Below, piece by piece: positions 1 to 11,300 of a DNA stretch of 64,000 nt (the first letter of the stretch is position 1; every line of letters starts with the position of its first letter). Below the pieces are notes generated by a model that worked only from the letters and a program-made list of their open reading frames with translations, searched no databases and was not told the origin of the DNA. This DNA is from Actinostola sp. cb2023 (taxonomy: Eukaryota > Cnidaria > Anthozoa > Actiniaria > Actinostolidae): positions 1 to 64,000 of the forward strand of contig JAUJYZ010000732.1 in assembly GCA_033675265.1 (NCBI GenBank), in the 5' to 3' direction. The translations under genes and the position numbers were made by a program.

Positions 1-79
1 GGAATCATGCTAGTGCCGACTGGTTTGTTCTCGCTTCTCTAACAAGAGGTATCATTTATCCACACGCCCATCCTGCAAT

Positions 80-1165
80 GGACGTGGTCTTTGCAGACCT
101 GCAATGGAGTGGTTGTGCCGACCTGGAATGGAGTGGTCTGCTGCCAGACTGCAATGGAGGTGGCCTGTTGCAGACCTGCAATGGAGGGGTCTGCTGCAGA
201 CCTCAACGAGAGTGGTCAGTGTTGCAGACCTTCAATGGAGTGGTCAGTGTTGCAGACCTGCAATTGGGGGGTCTGTTTGAGACCTTCAATGGAAGTGGTC
301 AGTGTTTGCAAGACCTGCAATGGAAGGGGTCCTGCTGGCAGACCTTCACTGGAGTGGTTTCTGTTTTTAACATGCAATGGGAGTGAGTCTGTTGCAGACC
401 TTCAATGCGAGTTGGTCTGTTTGCGCAGACCTTCAATGGAGTGGTCTGTTGCAGACCTTCATGGGAGTGGTCGGTTGCAGACCTTCAATGGAAGTGGTCT
501 TTTGCAGACCTTCAATGGAGTGTCTGTTTTTAACCTGCCAATGGACAGTGGTCTGTTGCAGACCTTCATGGAGTGGTCTGTTTTGAAACCTGCAATGGAG
601 TGGTCTGTTGCGAGACCTGCATGGAGTGTCTGTTGCAGACCTTCAATGGAGGTGGTCCTGTTTTAACCTGCAATGGAGTGGTCTGTGGCAGACCTTCAAT
701 GGATTGGTCTGCTGTAGACCTGCAATGGGATCCGGTCCCATTGTTTGCAGCATGCAATGGACGGGGGTCTGCTGCAGACCTTCATGGAAGTGGTCTGTTG
801 CAGACCTTCAATGGAGTGGTCTGCTGCAGACCCTTCAATGGAGTGGTCTGTTTGCAGACCTTCAATGCAGTGGGTCTGCTGTTTAGGACCTGCAATGGAG
901 TGGTCGCCTGCAGACCTTCAATGGAGTGGTCTGTTTTAGACCTGCCAATGGACGTGGTCCTTTGTAGACCTTCAATGGAGTGGTCTGCTGCAGACCTTCA
1001 TGGAGTGGTCTGTTTTAGACCTGACATGGAATGCGTCTGTTTAGACCTTCAATGGAGTGGTTTCTGCTGCAGACCATTCAATGGACGTTGTCTGTTTTAG
1101 ACCTTCAATGGAGTGAGTCTGTTGCATAACTGCAATGGAGTGGTCTGTGGCAGACCTGCAATGGA
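80..1165. repeat. 26-bp minisatellite
   Basis: About 42 copies of a 26-bp unit (CAGACCTTCAATGGAGTGG plus TCTGTTG) with many 1-base indels and substitutions. Open frames across it arise from the repeat and are not genes. It lies downstream of exon 15, in the last visible intron of the NEK9-like gene or beyond it. Confidence 0.95.
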
Positions 1166-2570
1166 ATTATGTAACAGGTTCAATCAAGACAGAACCTATA
1201 CTTACAGTGATATCGTTCTTTTGGTTGTCTGTATTTGGTAATGGAGATAACTAGTTTGTGGTGTTCTTAGATCGTGTTGTAACAATTCTCTAACACTGTT
1301 ATAAGACACTAATGACATGTCCGCTAATCTTCATCATAGGTAGGTGGTGGTTTGTTTCTTTGTCCATTTGATGGAATTTCCTAATAATATTGATTTTTCC
1401 TTTAGTTAAGGTTCAGTGACTTAATTCCAGTCAGTTTAGCTGAACAAAAAACTTGTATGGTGATTCACCTTATGGATGATTGAGATATATAATAAAGCAG
1501 AGCAGTCTGAAGCTCGACAAAAGGTGTCTGTCTTACAGTAGGTGTCTTTCTTTTTCATGTAGAAAGATGACTGTCATGTTTTTTTTTTTCTTCTTTTTTT
1601 CTTTATGTACAATCTAACACCATCCTAACCACAAACTTTAATCTGGTGTTTGCTTCATCAGTTGTCTTGATATTGGAGTCTGGCGTGGCCACCGCTGTTC
1701 CTGGCCTTCTAGACTCACTTACATGAGGTACTTTTCACTTGCCATTAATTATGGATCAGCTCCCGTCTATCAACGTCAACTGCTGTAAAACGAACTACTT
1801 GCAGCTCTTGATCCAGATGACTTGTTTGATTATTATTTTATCATATGTGTCGCATGGGTGCCCTCTCTCATAGTTTGTTACCACATATTTGAACACATCT
1901 GTAAATACACATATAAATTAGAGTCGTTTTCGTTTGAGTGGTGAAGTAGTTACGGTATGGGTTCGTGCTGTCCCATGACCGATCGGGGGGGGGGGCGCAC
2001 TCAACATCATCAACTGGTAGCCAAGCATTCTCGATTGGTTGAATGATGAGTTTGCACTCTGTGCATTGGTTGAAGGTGTTCGATTGCGTACCGTGACCCT
2101 ATCATCTGTGCCGTAGGTTTTTCACTCATACGAACTTAACTCTATGACTGTTTTATAATGCATGGAAGGACATTAATTACCAATCCTGCTATGATGACAA
2201 TGATCATGAGCTTGATGATGAATGAATACCAATCCTGATATGATGATGATTACAAGGATCCATGGATGGTTGATGATGATGACAGTGATGATGAACCTCA
2301 TATCTGAACACATCTGTAAATGTAAATATAGTGTCATTGTGAAAAAAATCGTATTATTGGAATTGTTCCTGCGTTTCATACCTTTCTAGCTATTCAAGCT
2401 GTTACCACAATGCAAGTTCGGTCTTGGAACGACCGTATACCTATCGCCTTATGACTGATGTCCTCGACACTTTATTGAAATAGGTGTATTTTATTTTGTA
2501 CTTTGGCTTGGATGACGGCTGTCACCTGCTACCATACATTATTATTACATACATTATTATTCTATAACAT
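1166..2570. other. Non-coding stretch with one MITE and a GAT-rich patch
   Basis: I see no exon here on either strand, although further RCC1 exons of the minus-strand gene are expected downstream. It contains the MITE at 1918-2143, a GATGAT-rich patch at about 2190-2295 and a G run at 1984-1995. Confidence 0.5.
1918..2143. mobile_element. MITE, family with TIR GAGTCGTTTTCG (copy 1)
   Basis: Starts with GAGTCGTTTTCGTTTGAGTG and ends with the inverse (CACTCATACGAACTTAACTC). Related copies are at 6231-6406, 8262-8411 and 15307-15486, with a fragment at about 3300-3425. The interior contains CAACCAATCA-like motifs. Confidence 0.8.
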
Positions 2571-3165
2571 CAAAGGACTAAATATGTAGGTGACACTCTA
2601 ACTATTCTGCCTATGGACGGTATATTCAAAATTATCATTGTAAGCCGTGTTTGTGAATGCCAGCCGATATTCAAACGACACTATTTTCACTAAAACTGCT
2701 GCCAAGCGTTTTTCCCTCGTACGTTTTTTTAAACTTCGTGAATGGACTTTTGAGGTCCCTAGTAATGTTCTGACGAGGTAAGAAGAAAATTGATCGAGCC
2801 GAAATCACCAGTTCATATTTTTGTTGTCAAAATTTGGACCTTTCGGTTGTTACGTGACTTCGGCTCGATCAATTTTCTTCTTACCTCGTCAGAACATTAC
2901 TAGGGACCTCAAAAGGCCATTCACGAAGTTTAAAAAAAATCGTACGAGGGGAAAACGCTTGTCATCAGTTTTAGTGAAAATAGTGTCGTTTGAATATCGG
3001 CTGGCATTCACAAACACGGCTTACAATGATAATTTTGAATACACCGTCCAAAGGCAGAATAGTTGAATTAGTAATTGTGTTAAGCACAATAAAATCCAAG
3101 CAATATTGACGCGGAGCGAGCGAGTTAAAAAATACGGCAAACCGGTCATTCACACGGTGCAACTA
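2570..3165. mobile_element. Foldback element, diverged relative of the TTAA element at 6410-6910
   Basis: Two inverted arms (about 2600-2810 and 2850-3065) centred near 2840. The right part, including CGGCAAACCGGTCATTCA at about 3136, matches the element at 6410-6910. The left terminus appears truncated. Confidence 0.75.
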
Positions 3166-3299
3166 TTCTCGCAACGTTGCGTGTAACAGTTGCAGAAGTT
3201 AGATGTGACACCCAAAAAAAAATTTGTTGCGCGCAACGTTGCAAGAAAACAGAGTTAAAAAAAAAAGAAAAAAAGAAAAAGAAAACAGAGTTGCATCGT

Positions 3300-3425
3300 G
3301 CGTCTGGGCCTTTATGGTCCCGGTACGATGAAATTCTATTCAACCAATCACAGCGCGCAAAATCATTGCTCAACCAATCAGAATGCTTGGACACGGCACA
3401 GTCACCGCAGGTAATATCGGCCCTA
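3300..3425. repeat. Fragment of the GAGTCGTTTTCG MITE family
   Basis: Shares the interior motif CAACCAATCACAGCGCGC and GCTTGGACACGGCACAGTCA with the copy at 8262-8411, but both termini are replaced. Confidence 0.7.
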
Positions 3426-3654
3426 CCTTCCACACGCTAGCAGTGCCCCAGTGTCTGTTAGGAACATAGTACCATCAACACCGCAACGTACATCTCGTAT
3501 AGATACAGGGTCGTCCAAGGCTATTACACATGGTAGACACCTAAATAAACCAGCATCAGCCAATGGAGCCAACTATAATATAACGAGCATTCTAATTGGC
3601 TAATTAACCGTGTACTATTTGATCTCGTGTTCAAAGAATTACTGTTTTTATTGA

Positions 3655-4087
3655 AGTGCAACTTACCCCTATGAGATTGTTTTCAAAACCTATTCAATAT
3701 ATCCTGAATAGTTGGTGGGTTCAGTATTTTGTGATTTGAACCTTGCGTTTATGAGTTATAGAGGTTTGAAATCTCAATATGCAAATTTGATGACGTCTAC
3801 TAAGGAATCATTTATTATACAAAAACGCCCTTGTGCTGGTTATTGACATTTGAAAACTTACAGAATATTTTCAGTCTTTCTAAATGATTTTATAACTTTT
3901 TCCACATTTCTTGAAAAAAGTCTAAAATGGCAAATTCCTTAGTAGACGTCATCAAATTTGCATATTGAGATTTCAAACCGCTATAACTCATAAACGGAAG
4001 GATCAAATCACAAAATACTGAACCCACCAACTATTCAGCATATATTGAATAATTTTTTTAAACAATTTCATAGGGGTTAGTTGTACT
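3655..4087. mobile_element. Foldback (inverted-repeat) element
   Basis: Arms of about 155 bp at 3655-3810 and 3930-4086. Each contains ATATGCAAATTTGATGACGT or its inverse, and the termini are ACTTACCCCTATGAG and its inverse. No coding capacity. Confidence 0.85.
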
Positions 4088-4738
4088 TTAATTTAAGAGT
4101 AGTGGGTACCAAGACGTACGAAAGCATGAACAAAGACCCAGAAAAACTGGACGTAAAAACACGAAGGTTGTTTGTTCTATTAGAGCTACATTGGAGCACA
4201 AAGCCCTACGCACTTAATAGAGAGCAGTTTTGGACTAGTTTGTCAGTTCAATACACTGATTATCCTTTATTTGTATTGTAATTACTTTATTTTGATTCTT
4301 GTTAAACACAAACCCTCCTAGACTAGCAATTGCTATTTGCGGTCGCGTGTATCACTTCTTATATATAAAATGTATTGGAAATAAATTGTATGGATGGTAT
4401 TGTATTGTATTTTATCATCCCACTAAAATCAGTTAGCCAATCAGAACCGAGATCTACTGTCCTTATATCCCACGATATCACGGACAGTTCGTTAAAATGT
4501 GCTTCTAAATAAGTAACCAATGTATTTTTATAAACGTTTTGAACAAATCTGCGAACGATTGAATTTTTCCCGCCACTTCTCAAACTCACGAACGCGTGCC
4601 GGCAAAATGCTAATTAGTTTGTATTTTGAAACAATCATCCTATGATAAATATATCATCGAATTAGGTCAAAATACGAACCATGGCTCGACCTAACTCGCC
4701 CTGATATTTCGCCGAATCGAACCAAAATTGCCCGATTA

Positions 4739-5014
4739 TATACAGCTATTTCAAAAAAGGTTGGTGAAGGTTTTGTTGCATGTTGCATACCAAGCACGAA
4801 ATGCACTATGGGCGAGGTGAATGGAGTCAGCGAAAGGTCACAACAATGTGGACTCTGGGAATTTTCCCAAACTTTGTCTTCGCAATATGGAGCCGGCATA
4901 TTTTCTTCTGTATGTGCATGCTGGCATTATTTATATATGATCCACAATACATTTCGGGCTTGGTATGCAAGATGCAACAAAACCTTCACCAACCTTTTTT
5001 TGAAATAGCTGTAT
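4739..5014. mobile_element. MITE with TIR CAGCTATTTCAAAAAAGGTT, copy 1
   Basis: Perfect to near-perfect terminal inverted repeats reading TACAGCTATTTCAAAAAAGG, flanked by TA on both sides, as in Tc1/mariner-like elements. A second complete copy lies at 8945-9236, and a solo half-like piece at about 31936-32160. Confidence 0.85.
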
Positions 5015-5091
5015 AAGTATTGGTTATTTTCATCTCTATTTCTTGTTTGGTTTGATTTAGCTTTGTTGTTAAGGTTTTCCCCAATACTTAC

Positions 5092-5356
5092 TGATCATCT
5101 TCATTTCCTAGACCCAATCTCCCATCTGCTCCTCGGCCCCAGGTAAAAAACCAAACCATTACTACACACTACAGCCACGTGACCTGGTCCACACGATACA
5201 GCTGTGACGTCGACACTCAGCAGTCCCTCGATTAGCTTTGGTCGTGAGATATTGGACCAATCACCATGTCCCAGGCATCCCTCGTCACTAGATCCTGTTG
5301 TCATGACGATACCATTGTCTGTAACAAAGACGCTAAAGCTGTCTCCGCAAGATACC
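5092..5356 (-). CDS. NEK9: NEK9-like gene, exon 15 (RCC1 repeats; carries a 1-base frameshift)
   Basis: Acceptor ctatttattctag and donor gtaagt at 5091. It encodes [20 protein letters not shown], then [13 protein letters not shown] and [16 protein letters not shown] run of six A at 5145-5150 (T on the coding strand) then shifts the frame. One base fewer would continue into [18 protein letters not shown], a canonical RCC1 end with a phase-2 donor. As written, the frame continues out of register to a stop near 5101. Only this copy of the triplicated exon start (see 5284-5568) has a downstream open frame. Confidence 0.8.
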
Positions 5357-8300
5357 CTAGAATAAATAGGACAAACTAGTCACTAGATCCTGTTGTCATG
5401 ACGATACCATTGTCTGTAACAAAGACGCTAAAGCTGTCTCCGCAAGATACCCTAGAATAAATAGGACAAACTAGTCACTAGATCCTGTTGTCATGACGAT
5501 ATCATTGTCTGTAACAAAGACGCTAAAACTATCTTCGCAAGATATCCTAGAATAAATAGGACAAACTAGTCAGCCAAGCTGAGGCCCCGTCACACGTATC
5601 TGGATATTTTTGAATAAAGTTGCAGATTCACGGATTGGCATCCCGTCCACACGTATCCGGTGAATACGGTCGATGAATCCGAATCTGTACATGAATCCGC
5701 GCGGTAAAGACTGGATCTGATATCGTGACGTCAGCGTATTCTTCGACCACGAGGCCGTATTCACAGCGTATTCAAAAAGATGCGGATTCATCGAGCGTAT
5801 TCACCGTATACTTGTGGACGGGACCTGAGTCCCAGTCGAACTGATAAAACAATGGATAGTTCACATTTCTATTTCTAACACTGCATTACCTGGTGATGGA
5901 TTTTCCTCTCAGAGAGTCAACAAGTGTTGGATTATCTCTACTGAAACAATCACCTTGACCAAGCTGACCTCGACTATTATCGCCCCATGTATAAACAGCA
6001 CCCTCAAGTGTTACCACGGCAACGTGTGAAGTACCAACTGCCACCTTAAAAACATCGACAATCAGTCTGCGTCCAGACAAACTTGTAATATATAGACTGA
6101 GTCGTTTTAGTAGGAGTGGGAAACTTACATCTACATCTACATTTAATAATAATAATAATCTTTATTTATATAGCGTTATCTCTACTAAGAAACCAATAGC
6201 GCTTAACAATATTACTAATAATAAACATTTAGAGTCGTTTTCGTATGAGTGGGAAACCTACGGTACCGTGACACTCAAATGGCTTCCTTTCTGAACCAAT
6301 CAAAAAGCGTGCAGATGCATCTCATCCAATCAAACTCTTTCAATATGGCAAGGCGCGGTGCGGTGACGGTGCGGTAACTTTCCTACTCACACGAAAACGA
6401 TACTATTAAGGTGGTTCCAGCATAATGAATGACCGGTTTGCCGTATTTTTTAACTCGCTCGCTCCGCGTCAATATTGCTTGGATTTTATTATGCTTAACA
6501 CAAATACTAATTCAACTAGGTAAGAAGGAACTTGCTCGAGCCGAAGTCACGTAACAACCGATAGGTCCAAATATTGACAACAAAAATATGAACTGGTGAT
6601 TTCGGCTCGATCAATTTCCTTCTTACCTCGTCAGAACATTACTAGGGACCTTAAAAGGTCGTTCACGAAGTTTAAAAAAAATCGTACGAGGGAAAACCGT
6701 TTGGCAGCAGTTTTAGTGAAAATAGTGTCGTTTGAATATCAGCTGGCATTCATAAACGCGGCTTACAATGATAATTTTGAATAAACCGTCCAAAAGCAGA
6801 ATGGTTGAATTAGTATTTGTGTTAAGCACAATAAAATCCAAGCAATATTGACGCTGAGCGAGCGAGTTAAAAAATACGGCAAACCGGTCATTCATTATGC
6901 GGGAACCACCTTAAGTCGGCAAAGTCGTAAGACAACAACCCCAACTATAAAACAAGTAACTAAAATGTAACAAATACAGTCGAACCTCTACTAACGGCCA
7001 CCTCCCCACAATTATTATTATTAACGGCCACCCCTCTGTAACGGCCAGCGGTTTTTCGTCCCGATCGCCAGCTAGTCCATACATTTATTCGTTTTTAAAA
7101 TCTACACAACGGCCACCTCTACACAACGGCCACCTCTACACAACGGCCACCTCCACACAACGGCCACCTCTACACAACGTCCACCTCCACACAACGGCCA
7201 CCTCTACACAACGTCCACCTCCACACAACGGCCACCTCTACACAACGTCCACCTCCACACAACGGCCACCTCTACACAACGGCCACCTCTACACAACGGC
7301 CACCTCTACACAACGGCCACCTCTACACAACGTCCACCTCCACACAACGGCCACCTCTACACAACGTCCACCTCCACACAACGGCCACCTCTACACAACG
7401 GCCACCTCTACACAACGGCCACCTCTACACAACGGCCACCTCTACACAACGGCCACCTCTACACAACGGCCACCTCTACACAACGGCCACCTCTACACAA
7501 CGGTCACCTCTACACAACGGTCACCTCTACACAACGGCCACCTCTACACAACGGCCACCTCTACACAACGGCCACCTCTACACAACGGCCACCTCTACAT
7601 AACGACCACCTCTACACAACGGCCGCCTCTACACAACGGCCACAAAATTTAGTCCCGAGGTGGCCGTTGTGGAGAGGTTCGACTGTATATACATAATTAT
7701 CCTATACATATTACATCTCAGCCAATCAGAGCTCACCATTTCTATGAAATACAGAGCGGTATTTCATAGATTTTTTCTATGAAATACAGAGCGGTATTTC
7801 ATAGTTTGTATTAGCCAATCAAAATGTTGTAAATTTTCCCGCTTTTTTCTTCCACTGGACGCGCTCGCGTCGTGTTGCTACATATTTACCAATATTTGCA
7901 TAAAAATTGCTTTTAATTTCGAAATCCAAACTCATTCAACGATTCAAAGCGTTATAAACATGGCTTCAAGTTCGAGAAATAATTCAAATCTTCCTTCACT
8001 CTCAGAAGAAGCGTTAGAAAACAACAGTCGACACGACGAATTCGAAATTCATAGCATTTATTTCTACGAAACTCGAAAAGCTAAGTAGAAACGACTTAAC
8101 AGTTTTAATTGTTGACGTAATATGTATAGGATAATATGGTTATTCCATGGTTTTCTATGGAATACGAGCGCAAATAATATAATTTTTTCGTGAAATATTC
8201 GCTCGTATTCCATAGAAAACCATGGAATAACCAATAAATATCTATAAAATACAGTACGGAGTTACGGTTGCGGTACGGAATCGAAGACATTCTCTTCAAC

Positions 8301-11300
8301 CAATCACAGCGCGCGAAATCATTGCTCAACCAATCAGAATGCTTGGACACGGCACAGTCACCGCACGAATCGTACCGTAACTACTTCCCATTCATACGAA
8401 AAAGACTCTATGTAGTTAGATGACTCACCTCGCCTAGCTGCGTCCTTATCGGTGTCTCGATTGGATACATACTGACTGTTGTCATGTCCAAGTAAAAGAA
8501 CAATGACCTGTACAAGGGAATTATCGTAGTTTAGTTGTATCTGTCATCCTAAACATATGGTATACCTGGTCTTTGGAAAGTATCATGCCGGTCACCAAGC
8601 CCCTTCCTTTTATCCCATCAATCGCAAAGCTTTCTGGGTATACCAGAGGGCAAACAAAGTAATAACATATAGGCTCACGCGTATCACTGTATGTTATGAC
8701 TGAGTCCTATATATTTGACAACAAACAAGTGGGAAATTGTAGGCATCAAGAACTGTGATAATAATGGTAACAAATTAAATTCACTCAACGATAAGCATTT
8801 TATAAGAACATCTTCATTTGTTTGTCCCCTGGAATACATAGAAAGCCTTGCGATTAAATGAGGGGGCCTGGTGACCGGTAACTCATGTCGTTCACTAGCA
8901 CGTGTTATGGTAAGCAGTCCTATCGCATCATTACAAACACCCTTATACAGCTATTTCAAAAAAGGTTGGTGAAGGTTTTGTTGCATCTTGCATGCTGCAT
9001 GTTGCATACCAAGCCCGAAATGCACTATGGGCGATGTGAATGGAGTCAGCGAAAGGTCGCAACAATATGGACTCTGGGAATGTTCCCAAACTTTATTTTT
9101 GCAATATGAAGCCGGCATATTTTCTTCTGTATGCATGCAGACATTGTTTACATATGATCCACAATACATTTCGGGCTTGGTATGCAAGATGCAAGATGCA
9201 ACAAAACTGGCACCAACCTTTTTTGAAATAGCTGTATACACTAAATTGAAGAATCGTTGTCGGGTTCAAAATCATAGAACATTGAAGCTGAGACCGCTAG
9301 GATGTATGGGTAAGCGGTAAATCAGCTAAGTTTTATGTAGTCAGAGGAAAATGTTGGTGTTCATTGAAAGAAATGATCTCTCTAAGCAAAATTCTAAAAT
9401 ATTCTGGAAATAAATTACGAATAAGCGACGTTATCATTCACATTATTTTCTCCGTGATTTTCATTGGTCGAGAGACGACTGCGTCACTGCAGATAACTTC
9501 CTACGAATAAGTGTTTTCGTTCTCCTCGACAATGGCAGCTCGATTTTTCCAGAGTTTTTGCTTTAGGCGAGAGAAAATAACGTGAATGATAAAACAATTA
9601 TTGAACTCGGTTTTTGCAAAATATCGTGATTTTGTCCGTGGCTCGCAGATAATTATTTGACTCTGCCTTCGGCATCGGCAAATAATTATTCTGCTCGCCA
9701 CTGACAAATCACGATATTTTGCTCAACCTCGTCCAATAATTGCTAATTATTTGACTCATTTACCGCTATCCCAGGTACCCCTTGCGGTCTTAGCTTCTAT
9801 GTTCTATGATTTTGAACCCGACAACGATTCTGCAATTTAGTGTATACAATTATACCTGGTCTTCTTTCTACTATGACGATTATTAGAAGCACTAAGCTCA
9901 TCCTCTGTTGGGTCGTCATACCGAGTCAAAAGCTGAAATAGAAAATACTTGACTTTAATAAGGTCTGTGTGTGCTCTAACATTCACTGTGTGCAACACCC
10001 CCAAAAACGTGCCAAGGTCATTTATAATATAAACATTGGTAACATCCTAAGAACGCGCGATTTCATTGGATGCTAGGCGTGCACCATTTTGTATGGTGCA
10101 CGCCTAGCTACCAATCAAATTGCAAACTTTTTATGGTGCACGGCTGTGAGCTTAGGTTCAAACTGAAGAGCTAAAACAATCTTAAAATCAGACGTTTCCT
10201 CGACTTTGGTGTTAAAAACATTGCGATACACCGAAACTATGGATTTTTGATCAAAAAGAACAATAATGGCGAACAAAATGGCAAGAAAGTTGAGGATTCT
10301 GTTGCGTTTTTGAATAAAATCTTAGTTGAAGTGCGCGCGCTGCACGCTGGAATGTCATTATCTAATTTATACATAAACTCATGTTGAATATTAATTAACT
10401 CGAACGTTTACAACAACTTCAGAATGTTGGTCTTTTCCAGTGAAATAGTGCATAATTTTCGACTTTTCACATTATAAAATAAATAGAAGATGGCTTTCTA
10501 TGTTCTATACCAAAATGATGCACTTCAGGATAGTGAGCTACATGTAGTGTAGTGTTTAAGCCAGTCACTGAGGGTGGTCACGGCCAGGGTTTGTTACGTC
10601 CTCAGTGGTTCTTTTACATCCCTTCCGTTCAGTTCAGGACAGTGAGCTACATGTAGTGTAGTGTTTAAGCCAGTCACTGAGGGTGGTCACGGCCAGGGTT
10701 TGTTACGTCCTCAGTGGTTCTTTTACATCCCTTCCGTTCAGTTCAGGATAGTGAGCTACATGTAGTGTAGTGTTTAAGCCAGTCACTGAGGGTGGTCACG
10801 GCCAGGGTTTGTTACGTCCTCAGTGGTTCTTTTACATCCCTTCCGTTCAGTTCAGGATAGTGAGCTACATGTAGTGTAGTGTTTAAGCCAGTCACTGAGG
10901 GTGGTTACGGCCAGGGTTTGTTACATCCTCAGTGGTTCTTTTACATCCCTTCCGTTCAGTTCAGGATAGTGAGCTACATGTAGTGTAGTGTTTAAGCCAG
11001 TCACTGAGGGTGGTTACGGCCAGGGTTTGTTACGTCCTCAGTGGTTCTTTTACATCCCTTCCGTTCAGTTCAGGATAGTGAGCTACATGTAGTGTAGTGT
11101 TTAAGCCAGTCACTGAGGGTGGTCACGGCCAGGGTTTGTTATGTCCTCAATGGTTCTTTTACATCCCTTTCGTTCAGTTCAGGATAGTGAGCTACATGTA
11201 GTGTAGTGTTTAAGCCAGTCACTGAGGGTGGTCACGGCCAGGGTTTGTTATGTCCTCAATGGTTCTTTTACATCTCTTCCGTTCAGTTCAGGATAGTGAG

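Noticed and set aside
78..1100. Several overlapping plus-strand frames of 60-190 codons
   Set aside because: They come from the 26-bp minisatellite; frames shift at each indel and no domain is visible.
1660..1835. Possible further RCC1 exon on the minus strand
   Set aside because: A 20-odd-codon frame is open, but it has no RCC1 motif and no convincing splice sites.
4654..5016. Short frames near 4.7-5.0 kb and 8.9-9.3 kb
   Set aside because: They are readings through the two copies of the CAGCTATTTC MITE on both strands.
5379..5568. Two further coding copies of exon 15
   Set aside because: Both run into TAG after about 24 codons and lack the rest of the exon.
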